48,969 nt of DNA from Cohnella xylanilytica (GCF_014212175.1 NZ_JACJVR010000096.1:1-48969); one strand, 5' to 3'; numbered from the stretch's first letter, positions 1 through 8,468 are shown. Notes: a model not told the origin generated them from the letters alone. Numbers and translations are program-made.

Positions 1-418
<418 letters not shown>

Positions 419-429
419 GGAGGTTGTTC

Positions 430-1161
430 ATGAACGAGATGATGTGGGGAGGGCTGCTGTCGGCGGCTTCCACCGGGGCGGGGGCGGTGCCGGTTCTGCT
501 GTTCCGCAGGCTGTCGCATCGCCTGATGGACATCCTGCTGGCGCTGACGGCGGGAATCATGGTCGCCGCTTCGGTCTACGGGCTGATGCCCTACGCCCTC
601 AAGCTGTCCAATCTGTTCGTCTTGTGCGCGGGAGTCCTGCTCGGGGCGCTAACCCTCAGCGTGCTGGAAGGCGTTCTTCCGCACGCCGACGTCCGGTTCC
701 TCGAAGGAGCGGGCGGACTGGATCCCAAATCGCTCCTGCTGATCGCGGCGATGTCCCTTCACAACCTGCCGGAAGGGCTGTCCATCGGCATCGGCTACGC
801 GAGCCGGATCGACGACCTGGGCAACGTCGTCGCGCTCTCGATCGGCCTGCAGAACGCGCCCGAGGGATTGCTCATCGCGCTGTTCCTCGCCAACCAGGGC
901 GTGCGCCCCGGCATCGCCATCGCCGTGTCTCTGACGACCGGCGCCATCGAGTGGCTGGCCACGCTTCTCGGTTATCGCCTCACGAGCTCCATCGAGTCGG
1001 TTCTCCCCTACGGGCTCGCCTTCGCCGCCGGCGCCATGCTGTTTATCGTCTACAAGGAGCTCATTCCGGAGACGCACGGCCATGGGCATGAGAGAGCGGC
1101 CACGTTCTCCTTCATCGTCGGGCTCCTGATCATGGTCAGCTTGCTCGTCTGGTTCGGCTAA
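430..1161 (+). CDS. ZIP family divalent metal transporter
   Basis: This is a 243-residue integral membrane protein of the ZIP (zinc/iron permease) family, which moves Zn2+ or similar ions into the cytoplasm. It carries the two signature metal-site helices: HNLPEG at residues 111-116 and QNAPEG at 141-146. About eight hydrophobic segments are visible and the length is typical of bacterial GufA-like members. I place the start at the ATG at 430 because GGAGG at 419-423 is six bases upstream; the in-frame TTG at 424 abuts that motif and is unlikely. It is a single gene convergent with the next pair. The next 6 kb is also metal transport. The substrate cannot be read from sequence; zinc is the default for the family. 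Confidence 0.9.
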   Translation: MNEMMWGGLLSAASTGAGAVPVLLFRRLSHRLMDILLALTAGIMVAASVYGLMPYALKLSNLFVLCAGVLLGALTLSVLEGVLPHADVRFLEGAGGLDPKSLLLIAAMSLHNLPEGLSIGIGYASRIDDLGNVVALSIGLQNAPEGLLIALFLANQGVRPGIAIAVSLTTGAIEWLATLLGYRLTSSIESVLPYGLAFAAGAMLFIVYKELIPETHGHGHERAATFSFIVGLLIMVSLLVWFG

Positions 1162-1183
1162 TCGCCATGTTTGCCTCTAACGG

Positions 1184-1284
1184 ACGCGCCGGATTCGCCG
1201 GATGCCATACGCCCCCTTCGCCGGAGTCGCCGGATGCCATAAGGACCCCTTCGCCGGAGCCGCCGGATGCCATACGGCCCCCCC
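1184..1284. repeat. Imperfect ~33-bp tandem repeat, three units
   Basis: Three units containing CGCCGGATGCCATA start near 1184, 1217 and 1250, followed by a C-rich tract. They fill most of the 180-base gap between the convergent ZIP transporter and the TIGR03943-type gene. There is no T-run, so this does not look like a standard terminator, and no gene overlaps it convincingly. Confidence 0.7.
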
Positions 1285-1341
1285 TGACAAATTCGCCAGG
1301 CGCCGTCCAGACGCGCCGCGCGCCGTCCGGTCGGCGAGGGG

Positions 1342-2349
1342 TCAGAAGTTCCGGTACACGTACGGCTCCTTAGGGGCGTCGATGCGGGACCACGAGGACA
1401 CCTGCAGCACCGGAATCGTCGCCTTAAGAGGCTGATAGTACTCCCAGGTTAGCTTCCCCTTGACGCTCACCCAATCGTCGTTCTTAAGCTCCGTGCCGTC
1501 CGGGAAGTCGGCGAGCATGCCGAACACGCCGGAATCCGCGACGCAGTGGATGAACCCGAAACGGAACACGAAGTAGTGGTCGCCGTCCACCTGCCGCCCT
1601 TTGTAGGCGAACCCTTCGAAGGAGATGGCCTTGCCCATGAAGGAGCTCGGATAATTGTAGAGGACTTCCATCCCCTTCATGAAGTTATCGTCGTTCAGGA
1701 CGACCTCGGATTGGGCGGCGAACTCGTTTTTCTCTTTGCTTTTGACCGCGTCGTAGCCTTCCTTGCTGTAGAACACGCTCGTGTCCGGGCGGAGGAACTG
1801 GTGGAACCCCGGATTGTTCTTCACGTCCTGCTCCAGCGTGGGGAAGGAGAAGCCCTTGGCGGCGACGAAGCTGGAGTCGAGCGTCTTGACGGGAAGGAAG
1901 ATGCCGGTGAATATCGGGAAAAGCAAGATGGCATAGCCCGCGTAACGCTTCCACTTGGAGGACGGCTCATGGGAGTGACCGAACGCGCCGTGGTCGTGAT
2001 CGTGCGCGTGGCCGCGATGGCCGTGACCGGTAACGACATCCTCTTGATGGTCGTGTTGATGTTCGTGGACGGAATCATGGCCGCAATCGAGATGACTATC
2101 CTTTTCTCCGCCGCCCGTTAGCCCCGCCTCCCTCTCCTTCCTCATCTTCTCCTCGGCCGCCCGCTTCTCCTCCGCGAGGTCCTGCCGATATCCGCGCACG
2201 AAGTCGTAGAGGCTGAGGAACGCCAGAAGCACGATAGCGCTGATCGACAGATAGGAATATTTCATGTTGATGTACTTGTTAATGTCTCCGGTATAGTGCA
2301 GCAGGAAAAACATAAAAGCGAATCCGAGCAAAATAGCGAACCGGATCAT
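1342..2349 (-). CDS. TIGR03943-family (YcgQ-like) membrane protein with His-rich linker
   Basis: A 335-residue protein of the TIGR03943 family (COG3689), which normally accompanies a COG0701 permease, as here. Two hydrophobic segments lie near residues 3-20 and 33-50. A charged Lys/Glu stretch follows, then a histidine-rich linker at residues 86-127 with 14 His plus Asp and Cys, another membrane segment near 137-153, and a C-terminal soluble domain. The linker is an obvious candidate metal-binding segment. The ATG shares four bases (ATGA) with the stop of the upstream permease, so the two are translationally coupled. In this family the pair is described only as a putative permease; involvement in metal handling is my inference from the linker and from the ZIP and mnt neighbours. 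Confidence 0.85.
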   Translation of the reverse strand: MIRFAILLGFAFMFFLLHYTGDINKYINMKYSYLSISAIVLLAFLSLYDFVRGYRQDLAEEKRAAEEKMRKEREAGLTGGGEKDSHLDCGHDSVHEHQHDHQEDVVTGHGHRGHAHDHDHGAFGHSHEPSSKWKRYAGYAILLFPIFTGIFLPVKTLDSSFVAAKGFSFPTLEQDVKNNPGFHQFLRPDTSVFYSKEGYDAVKSKEKNEFAAQSEVVLNDDNFMKGMEVLYNYPSSFMGKAISFEGFAYKGRQVDGDHYFVFRFGFIHCVADSGVFGMLADFPDGTELKNDDWVSVKGKLTWEYYQPLKATIPVLQVSSWSRIDAPKEPYVYRNF

Positions 2350-3263
2350 CCGAACAACCTCCCCACGACCAAGGATCCGAGCAGCGTGAACGCGGCGACC
2401 AGCCCGATCAGAATCGCCACGAACCGGCCGCGGTACGTCCCGAGCAGCATCAGCGTATTCTTGATGTCGATCATCGGGCCGAACACGAGGAACGCCGACA
2501 GAGCCCCCGCGTTGAAGGTGCTCCGGAACGACGCCGCGATGAAGGCGTCCGCCTCCGAGCACAGCGAGATGACGAACGCCAGCGCGATCATGACGAGCGA
2601 AGCGGTGACGGGATTGCTGCCAAGCTGAAGCAGCGTCGAGGTCGGCACGTACGTCTGCAACGCGGCCGCTACGAATGCTCCAACGACCAGGTATTTGCCG
2701 ACGGAGAAAAACTCGTCGATCGCGTGGACGATCGTCTCGTTGATTCTCGCCGCGACGGTCGGACGCGCGGGGGCGGGAGCCGGATCCGCGAGCCCCGGCT
2801 CGACGGCGGCCGCGACCGGGGCGTACGTCTGCCGGAACGGCGCCTTCGGGTACAAGTACGAGATGGCGATGGAGACGCAGAAGGCGACCGCGATCGCCAT
2901 CCCTCCGCGTATGGCGACCATCCTCCAATCGTCCCCGAACGCGATATAGGTGGCGAACAGCACGATCGGGTTGATGATCGGGCCGGTCAGCATGAACGCG
3001 ATGCCCGCATGGAGCGGCATGCCCTTCAGAATAAGCCGCCGCGTGATCGGGACGATGCCGCATTCGCACGACGGGAACAGGACGCCGATGCCGCAGCCGA
3101 ACGCGGACGATAAGTAGCGGTTGGACGGCACGATCCGGGAGATCCACCGCTCCGTCACGAACGTCTGAATAAGCCCCGAGATCAGAACGCCTACCAGCAC
3201 GAACGGAATGGCCTCCATGACCATGCTGATGAAGATCGTGTTCATCTGATAAAATGTGTTCAC
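2346..3263 (-). CDS. COG0701-type permease (YcgR-like, PF03773)
   Basis: A 305-residue polytopic membrane protein of the predicted permease family COG0701. Typical features are a conserved FPSCECGIVP segment near the N-terminal third, a matching LCSEADAFIA segment in the second half, and many hydrophobic helices arranged as two related halves. A proline/alanine-rich cytoplasmic loop lies between the halves. I choose the GTG at 3263 because GGGGAG lies eight bases upstream; the ATG six codons later has no such site. It is the first gene of a pair with the TIGR03943-type gene and diverges from the mnt operon, so both may use the same control region. Its substrate is unknown. Confidence 0.85.
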   Translation of the reverse strand: MNTFYQMNTIFISMVMEAIPFVLVGVLISGLIQTFVTERWISRIVPSNRYLSSAFGCGIGVLFPSCECGIVPITRRLILKGMPLHAGIAFMLTGPIINPIVLFATYIAFGDDWRMVAIRGGMAIAVAFCVSIAISYLYPKAPFRQTYAPVAAAVEPGLADPAPAPARPTVAARINETIVHAIDEFFSVGKYLVVGAFVAAALQTYVPTSTLLQLGSNPVTASLVMIALAFVISLCSEADAFIAASFRSTFNAGALSAFLVFGPMIDIKNTLMLLGTYRGRFVAILIGLVAAFTLLGSLVVGRLFG

Positions 3264-3350
3264 TTCATCCGCTCCCCGGCAAGAAGAGTTAAGCCTGCTA
3301 GTCTTTCGATCCTGATTATAGGCCGCGCTTATGCAAAAAGAAAGTTCGAG

Positions 3351-3370
3351 TTTTGCCCCAGGTAAAATAA
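3351..3370. promoter_or_regulatory. Candidate MntR-type box 1
   Basis: TTTTGCCCCAGGTAAAATAA resembles the MntR/DtxR-family operator pattern TTTGC-N-AGG-N-AAA. It lies between the divergent permease and mntA genes and could serve either one. Known: MntR represses Mn uptake genes in Bacillus. Inferred: that this copy is bound. Confidence 0.4.
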
Positions 3371-3405
3371 TTGTTGTACACGCAATATTTTTGGTATAGG
3401 ATAAT
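3371..3405 (+). promoter_or_regulatory. Possible promoter of the mnt operon
   Basis: TTGTTG at 3371-3376 and TATAGG at 3395-3400, 18 bases apart, with GATAAT overlapping at 3400-3405. Both hexamers are imperfect, but this AT-rich stretch is the best promoter candidate in the divergent gap. Confidence 0.35.
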
Positions 3406-3450
3406 ATTGTGGGTAACAGAAAAGTTTTAGCCCTTCTTTTTTTACTCCGA

Positions 3451-3490
3451 ATGTTGCCTGCGGGAAACATAGTTTTGTCAGGGAAACAAT
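3451..3490. promoter_or_regulatory. Tandem candidate MntR-type boxes 2 and 3
   Basis: ATGTTGCCTGCGGGAAACAT at 3451-3470 is a near-perfect palindrome with 8 of 10 pairs matching. AGTTTTGTCAGGGAAACAAT follows directly at 3471-3490 with the same GGGAAAC half. Both resemble DtxR/MntR operators and sit 26-65 bases before the mntA start, where a bound repressor would block transcription. No Zur-like motif (TCGTAAT-N-ATTACGA) is seen. This is the main reason to favour manganese over zinc for the operon. Confidence 0.5.
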
Positions 3491-3515
3491 AGATCCGTAG
3501 AAGGAGAGTGGAAGG

Positions 3516-4481
3516 ATGTTCATTCGTGCTTCGCAAAGACGGAGGCGTGCCGTACGGGGCGCCGCCCTCGTCCTGATCGCCGGCTGCCTCGCCGCCGCAT
3601 TGACGGCTTGCGGCGAACGGTCGTCCTCTTCGTCGGGCGACGCCGGGAAGCTCAAGGCGACGGCGACGATCGGGATGATCGCGGACGTCGCGGGCGAGGT
3701 CGGCGGGGAACACGTGCAAGTGACGGGCCTCATGAAGGCGGGCGTCGACCCCCATCTGTTCAAGGCTTCCGAAGGAGACATCGCCAAGCTGGACGGTGCC
3801 GATATCATTTTCTACAACGGGCTTCATCTGGAAGGCAAGATGGTCGACATCCTCGAGAACATGGGCAAGAAGAAGCGCGTCGTCGCGGTCTCCGACCCGA
3901 TCGACCGAAGCAAGCTTCGTTCCGGCTCGCAGATGCAGACCGAATACGATCCCCACATCTGGTTCGACGTCCGCCATTGGATGACGGCGACCGAAGCGAT
4001 CCGGGATGCGCTGTCGGAGCTCGATCCGGAGCATGCGGCCGATTACCGGGCCAACGCGGAAGCGTATCTCGGGAAGCTGCGCGATCTCCATGAAGAAGTC
4101 GCCGAGAAGATCGGGACCCTTCCGGAGGAGAGCCGCGTGCTCGTGACCGCGCACGACGCCTTCGGATACTTCGGCGACGCTTACGGCGTCAAGGTCATGG
4201 GCCTGCAAGGCATCAGCACGGCTTCGGAAGCCGGCACGAAGGACGTGACCGACCTGCGGGACTACCTCGTGGAGAACAAGATCAAGGCGGTGTTCATCGA
4301 GTCGAGCGTCCCGCGCAAGGCGATCGACGCCGTCATCCAGGGTGCCAAGGAGAAGGGCCACGACCTGAAGATCGGCGGGGAGCTGTTCTCGGACGCCATG
4401 GGAGAAGAAGGGACGCCGGAGGGCACTTATATCGGCATGGTTCGCCATAACGTGGACACGATCGTCGCGGCGCTCAAGTAG
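3516..4481 (+). CDS. mntA: Mn/Zn ABC transporter substrate-binding lipoprotein (TroA/MntA type)
   Basis: A 321-residue cluster A-I metal-binding lipoprotein. An arginine-rich N-terminus and hydrophobic segment lead to the lipobox LTAC with Cys32. Metal ligands fit the TroA pattern: His80 (VDPH), His147 (DPHIW), His213 (AHDAFGYF) and Asp293 (FSDAMG). The third ligand is His rather than the Glu of strictly Mn-specific PsaA-like proteins, so Zn binding is not excluded. There is no His-rich loop of the ZnuA type. AAGGAGAG lies upstream of the ATG. It is first in a four-gene operon with one ATPase and two permeases, the mntABCD/troABCD arrangement. The upstream MntR-like palindromes favour manganese. 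Confidence 0.85.
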   Translation: MFIRASQRRRRAVRGAALVLIAGCLAAALTACGERSSSSSGDAGKLKATATIGMIADVAGEVGGEHVQVTGLMKAGVDPHLFKASEGDIAKLDGADIIFYNGLHLEGKMVDILENMGKKKRVVAVSDPIDRSKLRSGSQMQTEYDPHIWFDVRHWMTATEAIRDALSELDPEHAADYRANAEAYLGKLRDLHEEVAEKIGTLPEESRVLVTAHDAFGYFGDAYGVKVMGLQGISTASEAGTKDVTDLRDYLVENKIKAVFIESSVPRKAIDAVIQGAKEKGHDLKIGGELFSDAMGEEGTPEGTYIGMVRHNVDTIVAALK

Positions 4482-4521
4482 CCGCGCGGGCGCGTCCCGG
4501 CACACAAGGAGGAATGGCGTT

Positions 4522-5280
4522 ATGAAGCCCAGCCCGTTAACGATACGCAATCTATCGGTCGCTTACCGGAAGAAGCCCGTGCTGCGGGATATCGAGTTCG
4601 AGGCTCCCGAAGGCAAGCTGATCGGCATCGTCGGCCCGAACGGGGCCGGCAAGTCTACCCTGATCAAGGCGACCCTCGGCCTCATCCCCCGTCTCTGCGG
4701 AGAAGTGTCCATCTACGGCGAGCCCTACGCCCGGCAGCGGAGAAGGGTCGGCTACGTGCCGCAGAGGGAGTCGGTGGATTGGGACTTCCCGACGAACGCC
4801 TTGGACGTCGTCATGATGGGGCGGTACGGACACCTCGGCTGGTTCCGCCGCCCCGGCCGCAAGGAGCGGGCGATCGCGATGGAATGCCTGGACAAAGTCG
4901 GCATGTCGGCTTACGCCGACCGGCAGATCAGCCAGCTGTCGGGAGGCCAGCAGCAGCGGATCTTCCTCGCCCGGGCGCTCGCCCAGGACGCCGACCTCTA
5001 CTTCATGGACGAACCGTTCGTCGGCGTCGACGCCGCCACGGAGAAGGCGATCGTCGCGCTGCTCGGCGAGTTGAAGGAGCAAGGCAAGACGGTTCTGGTC
5101 GTCCATCACGATCTGGCGACGGTAGAGGAGTACTTCGATTGGCTGATGCTCCTGAACGAGACGATCGTCGCCTTCGGTCCGGTGGAGCGGACGTTCACGC
5201 CGGAGCATCTCCAGACGGCGTACGGGGGCAAGCTGACCTTGCTCGGCCGCGACGAACGCTCCGCTCTTATTCTCGGTTAG
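4522..5280 (+). CDS. mntB: Mn/Zn ABC transporter ATP-binding protein
   Basis: A 252-residue ATPase powering metal import with the adjacent binding protein and permeases. It has Walker A GPNGAGKST at residues 38-46, the ABC signature LSGGQQQR at 139-146, Walker B ending in FMDEP at about 161-165, and the switch His in VHHDL. The motif YVPQRESVDWDFP in the Q-loop region is characteristic of the Mn/Zn subfamily. AAGGAGG at 4506-4512 sits nine bases before the ATG; an earlier ATG at 4514 is out of frame and stops after three codons. It follows mntA by 40 bases and precedes mntC by 13. Confidence 0.9.
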   Translation: MKPSPLTIRNLSVAYRKKPVLRDIEFEAPEGKLIGIVGPNGAGKSTLIKATLGLIPRLCGEVSIYGEPYARQRRRVGYVPQRESVDWDFPTNALDVVMMGRYGHLGWFRRPGRKERAIAMECLDKVGMSAYADRQISQLSGGQQQRIFLARALAQDADLYFMDEPFVGVDAATEKAIVALLGELKEQGKTVLVVHHDLATVEEYFDWLMLLNETIVAFGPVERTFTPEHLQTAYGGKLTLLGRDERSALILG

Positions 5281-5293
5281 AGGAGGTTTTCCC

Positions 5294-6235
5294 GTGTTCG
5301 ACTGGCTGCAACTGCTATCCGATCCGAACGCCCGGTGGATTCTGCTCGGCAGCATGCTGCTGGGCATCGGCGGCGGAGTCATCGGCAGCTTCGCCTATCT
5401 GCGCAAGCAGGCGCTGATGGGTGACGCCCTGTCCCACGCCGCGCTGCCCGGCGTGTGCATCGCGTTCATGCTGAGCGGGTCGAAGTCGATCGGCCTGTTC
5501 CTGATCGGCGCCGCGGTCGCGGGCGTCGCGGCGACATACGGAATCGGCTTCATGACCCGCCACAGCCGAATCAAGCCGGACGCCGCCCTCGCCATCGTGC
5601 TGTCCGTGTTCTTCGGGCTCGGCATCGTGCTCTTGACGCGAATTCAGCACAGCGGCAGCGGCAACCAGAGCGGGCTCGACAAGTTCCTGTTCGGGCAGGC
5701 CGCGTCCATGGTCCGGTCCGACGTCATTACGATGGCCGTCATCTCGGCCGTCCTGATCGGCGCTTGCGCCCTGCTGTTCAAAGAGTTCAAGCTGCTCAGC
5801 TTCGACCCCGGCTTCGCCCGGGGCGTCGGCTATCCGACCGTCCTGCTCGACCAGCTCGTCATGCTGCTTCTCGTCGTCGCGGTCGTCGCCGGCATTCAAG
5901 CCGTCGGCGTCGTGCTCATGGCCGCCCTCCTCATCACGCCGGCCGTCTCGGCCCGATATTGGACGGAGAAGCTGGGCGTCATGGTCGTCCTCTCGGGCTT
6001 GTTCGGCGCGCTGAGCGGAATCGCCGGCACCTGGATTAGCGCGAGCGGCAACAACCTGCCGACGGGACCGCTGACCGTTCTGGCTTGCACCGCCATCTTC
6101 GGAATCTCCGTCGTCGCGGCGCCGAAGCGGGGAATCGTCGCCAAGCGGGTCATCCGGGCGATGGCCCGCAGCCGGCTCGCCCGGGAGAGCGAGACGGAAC
6201 GCCTGCGGACGGAACGGGGGGAGCAAGCATTATGA
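5294..6235 (+). CDS. mntC: Mn/Zn ABC transporter permease (first)
   Basis: A 313-residue ABC-3 family permease with about eight or nine transmembrane segments. Typical motifs are FAYLRKQALMGDALSHAALPG near residues 33-53 and a conserved late segment containing GVVLMAALLITPA. The start is GTG at 5294, preceded by AGGAGG at 5281-5286. The basic C-terminal tail is somewhat long for the family. It overlaps the second permease by four bases (ATGA), indicating coupled translation. Two different permeases in one operon is typical of TroCD/MntCD, where they probably form a heterodimer, and less typical of ZnuB systems. Confidence 0.88.
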   Translation: MFDWLQLLSDPNARWILLGSMLLGIGGGVIGSFAYLRKQALMGDALSHAALPGVCIAFMLSGSKSIGLFLIGAAVAGVAATYGIGFMTRHSRIKPDAALAIVLSVFFGLGIVLLTRIQHSGSGNQSGLDKFLFGQAASMVRSDVITMAVISAVLIGACALLFKEFKLLSFDPGFARGVGYPTVLLDQLVMLLLVVAVVAGIQAVGVVLMAALLITPAVSARYWTEKLGVMVVLSGLFGALSGIAGTWISASGNNLPTGPLTVLACTAIFGISVVAAPKRGIVAKRVIRAMARSRLARESETERLRTERGEQAL

Positions 6236-7116
6236 GCACGTTCTGGATTATTCTGACCGGGGCGCTCGTCGCCGCGAGCTGCGGCATCGTCGGCTGCTTC
6301 CTCGTGCTGAGGAAGATGGCGATGATCGGCGACGCGATCAGCCATTCGGTGCTGCCCGGCATCGTCATCGCATTCCTTCTGAGCGGCTCCCGCGATTCCC
6401 TGTTCATGCTGCTCGGAGCCGCGGCCCTCGGCCTCGTCACCGTCTTCCTCATTCAATGGCTGCATCGGAGCGGCGTGCAGTCGGACGCCTCGATCGGCGT
6501 CGTATTCACCGCCCTCTTCGCGGTCGGGGTCATTCTGGTCAGCCTGTACACGAGGGACATCGACCTGGATCTGGACTGCGTCCTGTACGGGGAGATCGCC
6601 TACGTTCCCTGGAATACGATCGAGATCGGCGGGACGGACATCGGTCCGAAGGCCGTCTGGGGCATCGGACTCGCCCTGCTGCTGATCGTCTTGATCGTTG
6701 GCGCGTTCTTCAAGCAATTCAAGCTGTGCGCCTTCGACCCGGCGCTGGCGGCCGCGGTCGGCATTCCCGTCGCGTTGTTCCATTACCTGCTCATGGGCCT
6801 CGTCTCCGTGAGCACGGTGGCCTCCTTCGAGAGCGTAGGCGCCATTCTCGTCGTCGGGATGCTCGTCGTACCGCCCGCGACGGCGTATCTGCTGACCGAC
6901 TCGCTCAGCCGGATGATCGGCTACAGCGCGCTCGTCGGGTGCGGCAGCGCGGTCGCTGGCTACTACGTGGCGCGAGTCCTTGACGCTTCCATCTCGGGAA
7001 GCATGGTGTGCGTCGCGGGGGCGATGTTCCTGCTGGCGCTGCTGCTCAGCCCGAAGCACGGCGTGCTCGTCCGCCAATGGAAGCAGAGACGGTTCGCTCG
7101 CGAGCGCTCCGCTTAG
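6232..7116 (+). CDS. mntD: Mn/Zn ABC transporter permease (second)
   Basis: A 294-residue ABC-3 family permease, paralogous to the preceding gene. It has the matching motif LRKMAMIGDAISHSVLPG near residues 23-40 and the late segment VGAILVVGMLVVPPATAYLL. Between its halves is an acidic stretch (DIDLDLDCVLYGE) typical of TroD/MntD proteins and absent from the first permease. The ATG overlaps the previous stop by four bases. It is the last gene of the operon; a strong hairpin terminator begins four bases after its stop codon. Confidence 0.88.
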   Translation: MSTFWIILTGALVAASCGIVGCFLVLRKMAMIGDAISHSVLPGIVIAFLLSGSRDSLFMLLGAAALGLVTVFLIQWLHRSGVQSDASIGVVFTALFAVGVILVSLYTRDIDLDLDCVLYGEIAYVPWNTIEIGGTDIGPKAVWGIGLALLLIVLIVGAFFKQFKLCAFDPALAAAVGIPVALFHYLLMGLVSVSTVASFESVGAILVVGMLVVPPATAYLLTDSLSRMIGYSALVGCGSAVAGYYVARVLDASISGSMVCVAGAMFLLALLLSPKHGVLVRQWKQRRFARERSA

Positions 7117-7119
7117 AAG

Positions 7120-7161
7120 CAACCCCCCCGCCTCGCGAGGCGGGGGGTTCTCGGTTTTTTT
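7120..7161 (+). terminator. Rho-independent terminator of the mnt operon
   Basis: AACCCCCC-GCCTC pairs with GAGGC-GGGGGGTT (7121-7149), a stem of about 13 GC-rich pairs with a tiny loop. After five bases comes a run of seven T (7155-7161). It lies directly behind the second permease. Confidence 0.9.
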
Positions 7162-7188
7162 GTAGAAACGGAGATGGGACAGGGACAA

Positions 7189-7250
7189 ATGCGATTGCGA
7201 TTGCGACTGCGAATACGAATGCGATCTTGCGATTGCGGTTACGGCTGCAG
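7189..7250. repeat. Degenerate hexamer repeat (NTGCGA)
   Basis: About ten head-to-tail copies of a degenerate hexamer such as ATGCGA, TTGCGA, CTGCGA and ATACGA, just after the mnt terminator. No credible gene overlaps it. Between its end and 7440 I see no gene or other recognisable structure. Confidence 0.75.
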
Positions 7251-7440
7251 CCCTTCTCGAACTCTCCGAACCAATTCCCCCAGCCATACCTGGCGCCTTC
7301 GATTCCTTGGGTATTACGGACGACACGGCGCTTATTATCGGCAGACGTTATCAAAACGGGAATCGACGACTGCCCCATCCGCCATCCGCATACAAAGGCA
7401 CTCCCGGTCATCGCAATCTCCTCCTGGCAAGCCGCCATCC

Positions 7441-7622
7441 TAACGGACGGCACGGCCGCTAATTCGCGAAATACGGCCATTTTGAAAATGGAACGGACAC
7501 CACAACCCTTAATGGCTCGGCAGACGGTCAAAATAGTCGTTTTCTGAGAAATAAGCGCATCTGTGTCCGTTACAAAACGAAAAAGGCGAATTCGGCGTCT
7601 TTAACGGCCGTGGTGTCCGTTA
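7441..7622. repeat. Inverted array of four ~50-bp intergenic repeat units
   Basis: Two units point right, starting at 7441 (TAACGGAC) and 7491 (GAACGGACACCAC). Two point left, ending at 7572 (TGTGTCCGTTA) and 7622 (GTGGTGTCCGTTA). Unit 1 and the reverse complement of unit 4 share TAACGGAC, CACGGCCG and a T-rich end at the same spacing. The units repeat every 50 bases and turn around near 7532, so the whole block is a large imperfect palindrome. It occupies a gap between genes and resembles a dispersed intergenic repeat family rather than coding sequence. Confidence 0.7.
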
Positions 7623-7656
7623 CGTTTTATTGACCTTAGTGAACGGAGCAGTCGAA

Positions 7657-7690
7657 AGAAAATAAAAACCCCGGCGCATAAGGCCGAGGC
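7657..7690 (-). terminator. Rho-independent terminator of the SDR gene
   Basis: On the minus strand CCTCGGC (7689-7683) pairs with GCCGGGG (7675-7669) around a seven-base loop, followed by TTTTTATTTTC. It starts 17 bases past the stop of the SDR gene. Confidence 0.85.
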
Positions 7691-7706
7691 TTGGCTAAAA
7701 ATAAAA

Positions 7707-8468
7707 TCAGATCGACGGCATGACGTTGCCGCCGCTGACGGGAATGTACGCGCCCGTAATGAAGCTCGAGAGGCCGGACGCGAGGAACGCGACGACGTTC
7801 GCGATCTCCTGGTCGGTGCCGCGCCGCTTCAGGGGCACGGCGCTCTCGTACGCTTCGCTCCGCTCGGTCCCGTTCTCCCGGTCCCGCTCGCTGATCGTCC
7901 ATCCCGGAGCGACCTGGTTGACGGTAATCTGATGCTCTCCGACTTCCTTCGCGAGCACCCGGTACACGCCGTCCATTCCCCGCTTGCCGGCCACGTAGGC
8001 GGATTGGGTCGGGAAGTTCTGCATGGAGCATTCGGTGTTGATGCCGATGAACCGGCCGTGCTTCTTCGCGATCATGTCCGGAATGAACGCCTTCGCCAGA
8101 TAGACGCTCTGCATGACGCACGACTCGAATTGGCTCGCGTAGTCCTCGGGCGCCTGCTCCAGCACGGACGTCCACTGGTACTGCACGACCGCGTTGGCGA
8201 CGACGATGTCGACGGCGCCGAGCCGGTCCGCGATCTCCTTCTTCATCCCAAGCACCGAGTCCTGCTTCGTGACGTCGGCTTGCACCGCGACGGCGCGGCG
8301 CCCGAGCGCTTCGACGGCCGCCGTTAGCTCCGCCGCCTTCGACTCGTTGCTCCGGTAATGCAGCGCCAGGTCGGCGCCGCAGCCCGCCAGCGTCAGAGCC
8401 ATGACCCGGCCGAGCTCCCCGGTCGCGCCGGTGACGAGCGCCGTGCGCCCCGTCAGATCGATCTTCAT
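7707..8468 (-). CDS. SDR family oxidoreductase
   Basis: A 253-residue short-chain dehydrogenase/reductase with a Rossmann fold. The nucleotide-binding motif TGATGELG is at residues 13-20, VQADVT near 62-67, and the catalytic Tyr158 and Lys162 are in SAYVAGK. Two positions are unusual. The NNAG motif reads VANAV. At the usual catalytic Ser position, 13 residues before Tyr, the sequence has Thr145 (a Ser occurs at 148). Activity may still be supported by Thr, but this is atypical. The substrate cannot be inferred. It lies 24 bases after a Dabb-domain gene in the same direction, so the two are probably co-transcribed, and a terminator follows. Confidence 0.85.
   Translation of the reverse strand: MKIDLTGRTALVTGATGELGRVMALTLAGCGADLALHYRSNESKAAELTAAVEALGRRAVAVQADVTKQDSVLGMKKEIADRLGAVDIVVANAVVQYQWTSVLEQAPEDYASQFESCVMQSVYLAKAFIPDMIAKKHGRFIGINTECSMQNFPTQSAYVAGKRGMDGVYRVLAKEVGEHQITVNQVAPGWTISERDRENGTERSEAYESAVPLKRRGTDQEIANVVAFLASGLSSFITGAYIPVSGGNVMPSI

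Noticed and set aside
2346..4550. A 734-codon minus-strand frame that joins the COG0701 permease to sequence opposite mntA
   Set aside because: The part beyond 3263 is antisense to mntA and lacks any family pattern. A GTG with a ribosome binding site at 3263 starts the real gene.
3516..7116. Zinc-specific ZnuABC operon
   Set aside because: No Zur-type operator and no ZnuA-type His-rich loop; two permeases and MntR-like boxes fit mntABCD better. Zinc transport is not fully excluded.
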